The position numbers were made by a program, and so were the translations under genes. A DNA stretch of 10,078 nucleotides from Chloroflexota bacterium (GTDB lineage Bacteria > Chloroflexota > Dehalococcoidia > UBA1127 > JACQUN01), in NCBI GenBank assembly GCA_016210285.1, contig JACQUN010000007.1, forward strand, positions 1 through 10,078, given 5' to 3'. Positions 1-9,241 of the stretch are shown here, piece by piece. Positions within the stretch are counted from its first letter, which is position 1, and every line of letters starts with the position of its first letter. A model generated the notes under the pieces. It ran no database searches, was not told the DNA's origin, and saw nothing but the letters and a program-made list of their open reading frames with translations.

Positions 1-27
1 AGTTTAGGGAATCTCAAGGACTCCACA

Positions 28-1353
28 CTAGAGCACACCCTCCAGCGGGTTGATGATCAGGCCGGTGGGTAGCTTGGGATAAAAGTAGGTGGTCTTGGGG
101 GGCAACCGCTGGCCAGCCTGCACAAGCTGCTGAAAGTCCTCCGCGGGGATGGGGCGCAGCAAGAAGGCGCCAGGCGACTCGTTCCGCTGCAGACCCGCAA
201 CGACCTCCCCCAGGTCATGGAGGAAGGACACCTGCTGCTGCACCTCCCGGGGGTCCGGGCCCAGGACAGGATTCAGAACCCCCGCATGGAGAAGCCACGT
301 CTCACAGCGGGAGAGCTCAGGTGCAGGCGCTGGGGGGAGCTGGTGTGGGGCCAGGCCGGGCTTGAGGCGCAGCAGCGTCAGCCTTGGGCCCTCGCACTCA
401 AGCCAGCCCAGGGCGGGCCGACCTGCCCCTTCCCTGTCGAGCACCCGCAGAAACGCCTCCAACGCCGCCGTGCTGAGCGCTGGCAGCGGGTAAGCCTCCG
501 CCTCGAACAGAGCCGCGGCCCTCTGGCGCAGGGCGATGAGCCGCTCAGGGGGCAAGGGGTGCAGCAGGCGGTGGAAGGAGAGGAGCTGAAGTCCGGGGTC
601 GTGGAGCTCGATGAGACAGGCCAGGACATAGCGGAGGGCAGCGTCAGCAGGGGCATCGGCCTTCGCGGCCTGGGCCTCATCTCGAAACTGCAGGGCTGTC
701 TCATAGCGGTGATGCCCATCGGCCAGGTAGAGGCGCAACGGCGACAGGGCCCGTCCCACCTCCTGAAGGGTCTGGGCATCCTTCACCACCCAAAGGCGAC
801 AGGCAACAGCATCCCAACCCTGCGCGACAAGGTCCGGAGGGCGCTGGGTCTCCCGGGACAGAAGCTCCTGCAGGCCGCCTGGGTCCCGATAGAGGGCCAT
901 CAGGGGGCTGAAGTTGGCATGGCAGGACTGCATCAGCCGAAGGCGGTCCTTCTTGGGCCCTGGCGAGGTCTCCTCGTGGGGAAGGATGATCCCCTTGTCG
1001 TACTCCTCCAGCCGGACGGCGGCCAGGACCCCTCTTCTGGTTCGGCGCACCCCCGCCTGAAGGTACTCCTCCTCCAGCAGGTAGATGGCGGGCCGCTCCT
1101 CCTGGAGAAGAACACCGTCCTGCCGCCACTGCCGGTAGAGATTGGCGGCACGCGTGTACACATCCTCCCGCTCGCCATCCAGAGGCAACGGTTTCCCGTA
1201 CTCCAAGCGCACCATGTTGTAGGGGCTTCGCCGGTACAGCTCCTCCCGCTGCTCCCCAGTGATGATGTCATAGGGCGGGCAGAGGACTTGGGAGAGCCGG
1301 CCCACCACGGCTGGGCTGTATCGGATGCCCCGAAAAGGACGAACAACTGCCAT
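28..1353 (-). CDS. DUF1015 family protein (possible ParB/Srx-like fold)
   Basis: A complete 441-residue protein of the widespread DUF1015 family, whose biochemical role I cannot state with certainty. It opens with the family hallmark RPFRGIRYSP (residues 5-14) followed by CPPYDII (25-31). It has the conserved PHEET segment at 125-129, the diagnostic YLADGHHRYETA at 209-220, and the closing PKLPTGLIINPLEG near 427-440. Length is close to the family norm, so neither end looks cut. The ATG is supported by a GGAGAGGG Shine-Dalgarno (plus-strand positions 1359-1366) five bases upstream. The DGHHR element resembles the nucleotide-binding motif of ParB/sulfiredoxin-fold proteins such as SerK-type free serine kinases. 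A small-molecule kinase-like role is therefore possible, but that is inference. It is transcribed away from ligA, and only 27 bases are visible downstream. Family assignment is firm, function is open. Confidence 0.93.
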   Translation of the reverse strand: MAVVRPFRGIRYSPAVVGRLSQVLCPPYDIITGEQREELYRRSPYNMVRLEYGKPLPLDGEREDVYTRAANLYRQWRQDGVLLQEERPAIYLLEEEYLQAGVRRTRRGVLAAVRLEEYDKGIILPHEETSPGPKKDRLRLMQSCHANFSPLMALYRDPGGLQELLSRETQRPPDLVAQGWDAVACRLWVVKDAQTLQEVGRALSPLRLYLADGHHRYETALQFRDEAQAAKADAPADAALRYVLACLIELHDPGLQLLSFHRLLHPLPPERLIALRQRAAALFEAEAYPLPALSTAALEAFLRVLDREGAGRPALGWLECEGPRLTLLRLKPGLAPHQLPPAPAPELSRCETWLLHAGVLNPVLGPDPREVQQQVSFLHDLGEVVAGLQRNESPGAFLLRPIPAEDFQQLVQAGQRLPPKTTYFYPKLPTGLIINPLEGVL

Positions 1354-1379
1354 CGCTGCCCTCTCCGCATCGCCGTTGA

Positions 1380-3671
<2,292 letters not shown>

Positions 3672-3693
3672 GGGACGGGGAGAGAAGGCAGCC

Positions 3694-5718
3694 GTGCAAG
3701 GCCAAGACGAGCTCTCGCAGTTCTTCCTGGGTTCCAACTCCGGCGGGCGGCTGTCCTGGTCCGCCGCCTACTGGGGCGTGGAGTACCCCGGAGAGATCAT
3801 CACCGCCCGCCAGTGGGACCCAGCGTGGGGCAACCAGCTACCGCCGGGCACCTACTTTCGGCTTGTGCTCCTGGCGGAGCCCCAGCGTGCTCCTATGCGC
3901 CTTGGAGACCCGCGCATCGCCGTGTGCGTTCCTCACGCTCCAGGTCACCAGGAAGGGTCCCGCCGCCAGCTCCACCAGGTGCGGGAGGCCAAGGCTGTCT
4001 ACCGTGCCGGTCCTGACCGAGGCCTGCAGGACCTCCTGGGGCCTCTGGAAGCCCAGGAGCACCACCTCCTTGGGGAGGTCCTGCACCAGCAAGCCGCCGA
4101 CTTCAGCGCGGGTCGTATTGTGGGCGTGAAAGAGTTGCGCCTGGACCCAAAGGCGGTTTTCAATAGCCCTGTTCCTAGGGAATGGGCGGACACCCTCGCA
4201 CGGGCTCTCCTCTCCCACGCCTACCCCAGGGCCCTTGTGGACCTCTCCTCCTGCCCTCGACCCCTCGCCTCCGGCGATGTGGCGCAGCTCTTCGACGCCC
4301 TCTTTGCGCCTGTCCCGACCTCACAGGCGCAGGAGACCCTGGCCTGCTACGGCCCAGGTCTGGGCCTCACCCTCCCCGAGTTTGCGGGATGCCTTCCGCT
4401 ACAACTGGTGACGAAGGAGTTCACCCGGGCACGGGCCTCTGGACTTCCGCTGCCTGCCAAACCCCTGATTGACACCCTGGCCAACGATGGGCTTCCGCCA
4501 CCCCTCCCCACCCTCTATCTGATGGCCTTCGTAGCCCGAAACAGTCCCCCCGTTGAGCTCGGCCTCCGGCAGGGGCACCACCTGCAGACGCGGGATGGAA
4601 AGCCCTTCCCCGGCGACCGCCTGACGTGGGACCTGCTGTCTGAGCTGGCCTGGGCTGAAGACTCGGGCGAGGCGATGGAAACCCTCCGCTCCCCCAGCCA
4701 GCCTAGCTGGCGCACCGTGCTCCCCTACGCCCGGCTGGTGAACCCGGGGCTGCTCATGGACCCCTCACCGGCAGAGGAAGAGGCCCAGCAAGGACTGCTC
4801 ATGGAAAGCCTGCAGAACCTGGGGAGGGGCACTGCCCGGGCCAGGGAAGCCCTCCACCGGCTGGAGGTTGCCCTGAGCCAGCCCTCTCCAAGCGAGCTTC
4901 TGACTTCCCTGGACCGGCTGAAAGCCATCACAGGCGCCCAGGACGCCAGCGCCTTTTGCCAGGGCTGCCGAACGGTCTTTGCCGGGCTGCACGAGCTGCG
5001 CCAGGCCCTCAGGGCGTATCAGGCAACATATGAGCTGGCCCTGGTGGGCGACGAGATCATCGACGCCTACGTCTACCTTGACGCCATCCACCCCGGACCC
5101 GGCCATCGCCAGGTCGCCCTTGACCGAGACCTGCTGCTGGCCCAGCTAAATCTTGCAGCCCTTGCGGCCAGTCCAGGGCTCTGGCCAGGGATACGAGCCC
5201 AGGTAGCCCAGTTCATCTCCAGCCACCGGGAGCGCTACATGCAGCACCACACGGCGCACCACGGGGAGGCGGCGGACCTGCACACTCGCCTCCAGGAGGC
5301 CGCCGCTTCCATCGAGGCCCTGGGCCTGCTCAACACCATCCCAGAGCTGGGGCGACCTCTGGGAACCGACCTGCCTCAGCGACACAAGGAGCTGACGGAG
5401 CGGGTGAAACCCTGCCCAGTGCAGGAAGCCGAGCTACCCCTCGCCTTCTCACCCGTCTGTCTCGCCTGCTCGCTCTCCCTGAGCGAACAGGTCCCGCGCC
5501 AGGAGGTGGAAACCCACCTGGCAGCCCTTCGCCAGGCCCTTCAGGCGAGGAGCCGCCGTCTCACCTCCCGCGCCATGCAAGCGGTCCTGCGTCAGCCGGG
5601 CACGGAGCTGGTGGACCGTCTCATCAAGCTGGCACAGGTCAGCGACCTCTCCGCCCTCGCCAAGGTGCTTGACCGGGAGGTGGTGGAGTTCCTGCGCTCC
5701 TTTCTGCACCAGCCATGA
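3694..5718 (+). CDS. uncharacterised 674-residue protein with CxxC pairs
   Basis: I do not recognise this protein. It starts at GTG 3694, preceded by GAGAAGG (3682-3688) five bases upstream. It ends in an ATGA overlap with pth, so translation of the two is probably coupled. No signal peptide, membrane segment or P-loop is visible, so a soluble cytoplasmic protein is likely. The N-terminal third is mixed, with aromatic and proline-rich stretches (SAAYWGVEYPG). The rest is Leu/Ala/Gln-rich and mostly helical, with probable coiled coil around 360-400 and 520-545. Cysteines sit in a CQGC pair (C422, C425) and a second cluster C574, C589, C592 (CLAC), suggesting a zinc or metal site. A histidine cluster HHTAHHG lies at 518-524. 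The helical C-terminal part with late cysteines vaguely recalls the ends of large DUF6079/PglY-like proteins, but without their ATPase. That resemblance is only an impression. Third-position GC is weaker around 3880-3970 than in neighbours. Confidence 0.8.
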   Translation: MQGQDELSQFFLGSNSGGRLSWSAAYWGVEYPGEIITARQWDPAWGNQLPPGTYFRLVLLAEPQRAPMRLGDPRIAVCVPHAPGHQEGSRRQLHQVREAKAVYRAGPDRGLQDLLGPLEAQEHHLLGEVLHQQAADFSAGRIVGVKELRLDPKAVFNSPVPREWADTLARALLSHAYPRALVDLSSCPRPLASGDVAQLFDALFAPVPTSQAQETLACYGPGLGLTLPEFAGCLPLQLVTKEFTRARASGLPLPAKPLIDTLANDGLPPPLPTLYLMAFVARNSPPVELGLRQGHHLQTRDGKPFPGDRLTWDLLSELAWAEDSGEAMETLRSPSQPSWRTVLPYARLVNPGLLMDPSPAEEEAQQGLLMESLQNLGRGTARAREALHRLEVALSQPSPSELLTSLDRLKAITGAQDASAFCQGCRTVFAGLHELRQALRAYQATYELALVGDEIIDAYVYLDAIHPGPGHRQVALDRDLLLAQLNLAALAASPGLWPGIRAQVAQFISSHRERYMQHHTAHHGEAADLHTRLQEAAASIEALGLLNTIPELGRPLGTDLPQRHKELTERVKPCPVQEAELPLAFSPVCLACSLSLSEQVPRQEVETHLAALRQALQARSRRLTSRAMQAVLRQPGTELVDRLIKLAQVSDLSALAKVLDREVVEFLRSFLHQP

Positions 5719-6272
5719 AACTCCTCGTCGGCCTCGGGAACCCCGGGGCGACCTACGCACGCACCCGCCACAACGCCGGGGCACGCTGCCTGGAGTACCT
5801 GGCGGCCCGGAGCGGCATCCCCATGGCCCAGCGAAGCCGCCACGCCCTGCTGGGCCAGGGGATTCTGGAGGGGGCCGCTGTGGTCCTGGCACGCCCCAGG
5901 ACGTATATGAACCTCAGTGGGGAGGCCGCCCGGTATCTGGTAGACCGCTTCGGCGTTCGCCCGCCTGACCTGCTGGTGCTCTGTGACGACATGGACCTGC
6001 CCCTGGGGAAGCTCCGCATCCGCCCCTCGGGCAGCGCGGGAGGCCACAACGGCATGCGGTCCGTTATTGCAGCCCTGGGCAACCAGGAGTTCCCCCGCCT
6101 CCGGGTGGGCATCGGCCGCCCTCCCCAGGGGCTGGATGAGGTGACCTATGTCCTGGGCCATTTCACCCCAGAAGAGGAAGCCGTCATGCAGGGGGTCATG
6201 CCCCGTGTCGCCGACGCCGTAGCCTGTATCCTCAGAGAAGGGCTGGCCGCAGCGATGAACCGCTTCAACTGA
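5715..6272 (+). CDS. pth: peptidyl-tRNA hydrolase (Pth)
   Basis: A complete 185-residue bacterial Pth. It cleaves peptidyl-tRNAs dropped by ribosomes, recycling tRNA in the cytoplasm. All the usual active-site positions are present: N9 in GLGNPG, catalytic H19 in TRHNAG, N66 in TYMNLSG, D91 in the CDDMDLP segment (equivalent to D93 of the E. coli enzyme), and N112 in GGHNG. The late signature FPRLRVGIGRP follows, and the protein ends with the helical NRF tail typical of the family. The ATG overlaps the stop of the upstream unknown gene by four bases (ATGA). That implies co-transcription with ligA and the unknown gene, and coupled translation. No convincing terminator follows it. Confidence 0.98.
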   Translation: MKLLVGLGNPGATYARTRHNAGARCLEYLAARSGIPMAQRSRHALLGQGILEGAAVVLARPRTYMNLSGEAARYLVDRFGVRPPDLLVLCDDMDLPLGKLRIRPSGSAGGHNGMRSVIAALGNQEFPRLRVGIGRPPQGLDEVTYVLGHFTPEEEAVMQGVMPRVADAVACILREGLAAAMNRFN

Positions 6273-6405
6273 GGGAAACAGCACGCCGAAAGGCCCTGGC
6301 CCCCGCCGTGCGGTGGACGACGCTGGCTGGGACTAACCCCGCCGCCTCGCATGCGTTACAGTACAGTGCCCCTCTAGCGCGAGGGAGGCTCTACACCGTT
6401 TGGCA

Positions 6406-6411
6406 TATAAT
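6406..6411 (+). promoter_or_regulatory. candidate -10 box of the efflux operon
   Basis: A perfect TATAAT stands out in GC-rich DNA, 134 bases after the pth stop and 153 bases before the adaptor ATG. The -35 region 17 bases upstream reads GGGAGG, unlike TTGACA, so activity may need an activator or another sigma factor. The predicted leader is about 146 bases. It holds an 11-base dyad GGCAT-T-ATGCC (6490-6500) and a small hairpin GGAGA-AGA-TCTCC (6517-6529). I see no gene in the 291-base stretch 6273-6563. Confidence 0.5.
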
Positions 6412-6489
6412 GGAGAAGAAGGTCGCCCGCACTGCCGAAGCTGCACATCGTTCCCGGGATCTCCCGCGAGGCCACAACCCCCAGGCTGC

Positions 6490-6500
6490 GGCATTATGCC
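6490..6500. promoter_or_regulatory. short perfect dyad, possible operator
   Basis: GGCAT-T-ATGCC is a perfect five-base inverted repeat around one central base, lying downstream of the TATAAT box in the predicted leader of the efflux operon. The -10 region itself contains a related GGCATATAATGG. A repressor site is possible. With arms this short, chance is also possible. Confidence 0.25.
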
Positions 6501-6548
6501 ACCCTTCAGACAGGCTGGAGAAGATCTCCGTTGGAACCGGCCAGGAAT

Positions 6549-6555
6549 AAGGAGG
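6549..6555 (+). promoter_or_regulatory. ribosome binding site deciding the adaptor start
   Basis: AAGGAGG, a near-perfect Shine-Dalgarno, lies eight bases before ATG 6564. An in-frame TTG at 6531 lies upstream of it with no site of its own. Translation therefore starts at 6564, which also places a clean lipoprotein signal at the N terminus. Confidence 0.85.
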
Positions 6556-6563
6556 ACCCAGAC

Positions 6564-8486
6564 ATGAGCACCAACAGGCCCATGCGAGGCCGCCTCAATG
6601 CGCCCCTTCTGGGCAGGATCCCCCCGTGGACACTTCTGTTTCTGGTAGCAGTGCTGGCAGCCCTCCCGCTGCTGGCCTCGTGCAGCCTGGTGGGCCGCAA
6701 GGCGGGAGCCGAGGTGGAACTACAGACCTCGGAGGTGCGGCGGGGCAACCTCATCGTCAGCGTCACCGCCTCCGGCAGCACCAGCTACCCCAATCAGGCC
6801 AAGCTCTCCTTCGCCACTGGCGGGACGGTGCAAGAGGTGCTCGTGCGCCCGGGCCAGGTGGTGAAAGCAGGGCAGGTCCTGGCGCGTCTGGATACCCGCT
6901 CTGTAGAGAACACGGTGGCACAAGCAAGAGCCAGTCTCAGCAAGGCGCAAAAGGCCCTGGAAGAGTACCGGACCTCTATCTCTCCCGGCGACATCGCCAA
7001 AGCGCAGGCCGCGGTGGGCGCTGCCAGGGCGGCAGTGGCCAGCGTTCAGAACGCCCTGGACAAGGCCAGGGCGCCATACACCGCCGAGCAGATTGACGAC
7101 GCCCGATTCAAGGTGACCTCATCGCAGGCAGGGGTGCGCACCGCCCAGGCCAGCCTGGAGGGTGCGCAGGCGGACGCCACTGTCAGCCAAAAGGAGTGGA
7201 ACCTTAAGCTCACCCAGGCGGAGCGGCTGGTTGCTAACCAGGAGGACAACTACAGAACAACCATGGAGAGCGCTTACATTGGCATCCTGGTGCGGCCCGA
7301 AGACCTCTACAAGAGCCCCGCTGAAATCCTGCGGCCGGGGGCCAACATCGTGAGCGCGGTGCAGACCCTCTGGAACAACCTCTCCGATGCTCGCAGCACC
7401 CTGGAGACCACCCGACTCCGGGCCTCCCAGGGTCTGGCCACCTCCCAGAACAACCTGAAAAAAGCCCAGGACGCCCTGGATGCCGCACGACATGCCCAGG
7501 CCCAGGCCGAGCAAGCCCTGTCGGATATCCTGGCAACTCCTGATGCTGTCCTGGTCCAGGAGAAGGAGAGTCAGCTTGCCATGTCTCAGGCCAACCTGCA
7601 GAAAGCCCAAGAAGACCTGGCCCAGCTTCTGACAGGCCCAGACTCTGTGCAGATGGAGACTCTGCAGGCTGCGGTGGAGAATGCGAAGTCCAGCCTCCAG
7701 GACGCCCAGGACAAGCTTGCAGGGGCCACCCTCAAGGCGCCCTACGACGGGGCGGTAGTGGCGGTGAACATAGACCCTAGGCAGAGCGTCGGCACCGGCG
7801 TGGCCATCGTTGTTGCTGACCCCACCCAGGTGGAGGTGTCCGCCCAGGTGGACGAGACCAACGTGGCTCAGCTCCAGATAGGCCAGGAGACCCAGGTGAC
7901 ACTGGATTCCCTGCCTGGCGTGCCCCTTCGCGGACGTCTCTCTCTGGTTGCGCCCACAGCCCAGGTTCAGCAGGGGGTGACTTCCTACCTGGTGACCATC
8001 GCCCTTTCCCTGGGCGCCGCCGAGTCATCGCCCCAGCGCGCCGCAAACCGGCCCTCCCAGCAGGCGCAGGGCTTCCGCCCTGGCTCGCAGGGCACCGCAT
8101 CTCCCCGGGCCCAGGGAGCCCAGAGTCAGGAGCGGCCCGGCGGGAACCCAGGCGCCCAGCGCAGCCCTCTGCTGGCCATCCGGGCTGGCATGACTGCCAC
8201 CGTCCAGATCGTCATCGAGCAGCGCAACGATGTGCTGATGGTCCCCTTGCGGGCGCTGCAGAGTGGGGAGCAGGGCAGGGTAGTGAGCGTAGCTGAGAAT
8301 AGCCAGACCGTCTCCCGGCCGGTGGAAATAGGCCTTACCAACGACCAGTACGCCGAAGTTCTCAGCGGGCTGAAGGAGGGGGACCGAGTGGTGCTGCCCT
8401 CCACGCGAGGGAGCCAGACCCAATCCCCGCAGGGAGGCTTCGGGGGGGGCCCGGGCGGCGTGATGCTCCCCAGAGGTATACGCTAG
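6564..8486 (+). CDS. MacA/HlyD-like efflux adaptor lipoprotein
   Basis: A 640-residue RND/MacA-type adaptor that would link an inner-membrane ABC pump to the exterior. Residues 22-39 are a hydrophobic signal segment ending in the lipobox LLAS-C, with C40 as the likely lipidated residue after cleavage. The first lipoyl half is about 61-111 (GGTVQEVLVRPGQVVKAGQVL). Next comes a very long Ala/Gln/Leu-rich helical hairpin, about 112-386. It carries repeated units at 123-132, 296-305, 343-352 and 376-385, each close to xLxKAQxxL. The second lipoyl half starts at 387 (GATLKAPYDGAVV), and a beta-barrel domain includes VEVSAQVDETNVAQLQIGQ. A Gln/Gly/Ser/Pro-rich insert at about 484-535 interrupts the barrel. 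A membrane-proximal domain and a Gly-rich tail finish the protein. It is followed 20 bases later by the ATPase gene. Substrate cannot be told from sequence. Confidence 0.93.
   Translation: MSTNRPMRGRLNAPLLGRIPPWTLLFLVAVLAALPLLASCSLVGRKAGAEVELQTSEVRRGNLIVSVTASGSTSYPNQAKLSFATGGTVQEVLVRPGQVVKAGQVLARLDTRSVENTVAQARASLSKAQKALEEYRTSISPGDIAKAQAAVGAARAAVASVQNALDKARAPYTAEQIDDARFKVTSSQAGVRTAQASLEGAQADATVSQKEWNLKLTQAERLVANQEDNYRTTMESAYIGILVRPEDLYKSPAEILRPGANIVSAVQTLWNNLSDARSTLETTRLRASQGLATSQNNLKKAQDALDAARHAQAQAEQALSDILATPDAVLVQEKESQLAMSQANLQKAQEDLAQLLTGPDSVQMETLQAAVENAKSSLQDAQDKLAGATLKAPYDGAVVAVNIDPRQSVGTGVAIVVADPTQVEVSAQVDETNVAQLQIGQETQVTLDSLPGVPLRGRLSLVAPTAQVQQGVTSYLVTIALSLGAAESSPQRAANRPSQQAQGFRPGSQGTASPRAQGAQSQERPGGNPGAQRSPLLAIRAGMTATVQIVIEQRNDVLMVPLRALQSGEQGRVVSVAENSQTVSRPVEIGLTNDQYAEVLSGLKEGDRVVLPSTRGSQTQSPQGGFGGGPGGVMLPRGIR
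8442..8449 (+). repeat. homopolymer run of eight G near adaptor 3' end
   Basis: Eight consecutive G within the codons for FGGGPGG of the adaptor tail, 35 bases before its stop. Such runs are prone to replication, transcriptional or sequencing slippage. The -1 frame downstream is open into the ATPase gene. Confidence 0.95.
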
Positions 8487-8506
8487 AGAGGACTGGCAGG
8501 TTGAGC

Positions 8507-9241
8507 ATGGCCAGGGACACAGTCATCCAGTTGGAGGACATTACCCGAATCTACCGAGCAGGGTCGGTGGAGGTCCGGGCACTGGAGGGTGTGAGCCTGT
8601 CGGTCCCCCGGGGGGAGATGCTGGCCATCATGGGGCCCAGCGGCTCTGGCAAATCCACCCTGATGAACATCCTGGGTCTCCTGGACCGGCCCACCGCGGG
8701 CCGCTACACACTGGAGGGGCAGGAGGTAAGCCGTCTCCGTGAGACGCAACTGGCGCGCTTGCGCAATGCCCGCATCGGATTCGTCTTCCAGACCTTCAAC
8801 CTGCTCTCCCGTACCTCCGCCGTAGCCAACGTTGAGCTACCCCTTGTGTACGCAGGCGTCTGGCGTCGGCGCCGTCGTCGGGCCATGGAGATGTTGGAGC
8901 GGGTGGGGTTGGCGCAACGGGCCAAGCACCGGCCAAACGAGCTTTCAGGTGGTGAGCAGCAGCGAGTGGCCATCGCACGCGCCCTGGTCAACACCCCCTC
9001 CATCCTCATGGCCGACGAGCCCACCGGGAACCTGGATTCCCGCACCGGGGCAGAGATCCTCCGCCTGTTCGAGGAGCTGCAAGCCGAGGGGATCACCGTC
9101 CTGCTGGTTAGCCATGACCCAGAGGTTGCCGCCAGGGCAGACCGCATTGTCCGCCTCCGCGATGGGCGGCTGGTGGCGGAGGAACGCCCGGCCCACGGGC
9201 AGAGGAAGGAACAAGAAGAGACACGGGAGGCCACGCCTTGA
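8507..9241 (+). CDS. ABC transporter ATPase, MacB/LolD type
   Basis: A 244-residue cytoplasmic nucleotide-binding subunit that powers the adjacent permease. All motifs are intact: Walker A GPSGSGKST (43-51, K49), the Q-loop in VFQTFNLLSR, signature LSGGEQQ (146-152), Walker B ILMADE (166-171, E171 catalytic), D-loop TGNLDS, and H-loop H203 in LLVSHD. The NILGLLDRPTAG and NLLSRTSAVANVELPL segments are typical of the LolD/MacB/FtsE-like branch that pairs with FtsX-fold permeases. The ATG at 8507 has a weak AGG six bases upstream. An in-frame TTG at 8501, with GAGG nine bases upstream, is a real alternative and would add two residues. The C-terminal tail is Lys/Glu/Arg-rich. The TGA stop overlaps the TTG start of the permease, so the two subunits are probably translated together. 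Confidence 0.96.
   Translation: MARDTVIQLEDITRIYRAGSVEVRALEGVSLSVPRGEMLAIMGPSGSGKSTLMNILGLLDRPTAGRYTLEGQEVSRLRETQLARLRNARIGFVFQTFNLLSRTSAVANVELPLVYAGVWRRRRRRAMEMLERVGLAQRAKHRPNELSGGEQQRVAIARALVNTPSILMADEPTGNLDSRTGAEILRLFEELQAEGITVLLVSHDPEVAARADRIVRLRDGRLVAEERPAHGQRKEQEETREATP
9225..9230 (+). promoter_or_regulatory. ribosome binding site for the TTG-initiated permease
   Basis: GGGAGG ends seven bases before TTG 9238, inside the end of the ATPase gene. It supports a TTG start overlapping the ATPase stop (TTGA). Confidence 0.65.

Noticed and set aside
6273..6320. Possible terminator after pth
   Set aside because: GCACG and CGTGC can pair around a GC-rich loop, but the stem is only five bases and no T-run follows. 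Not enough to call.
6308..6550. An 80-codon GTG-started open frame in the pth-adaptor gap
   Set aside because: It has no Shine-Dalgarno and no recognisable motif, it spans the TATAAT box, and its composition is like non-coding DNA.
8013..8168. Low-complexity adaptor insert as a DNA repeat array
   Set aside because: No tandem DNA unit could be found. The bias is at the amino-acid level only.
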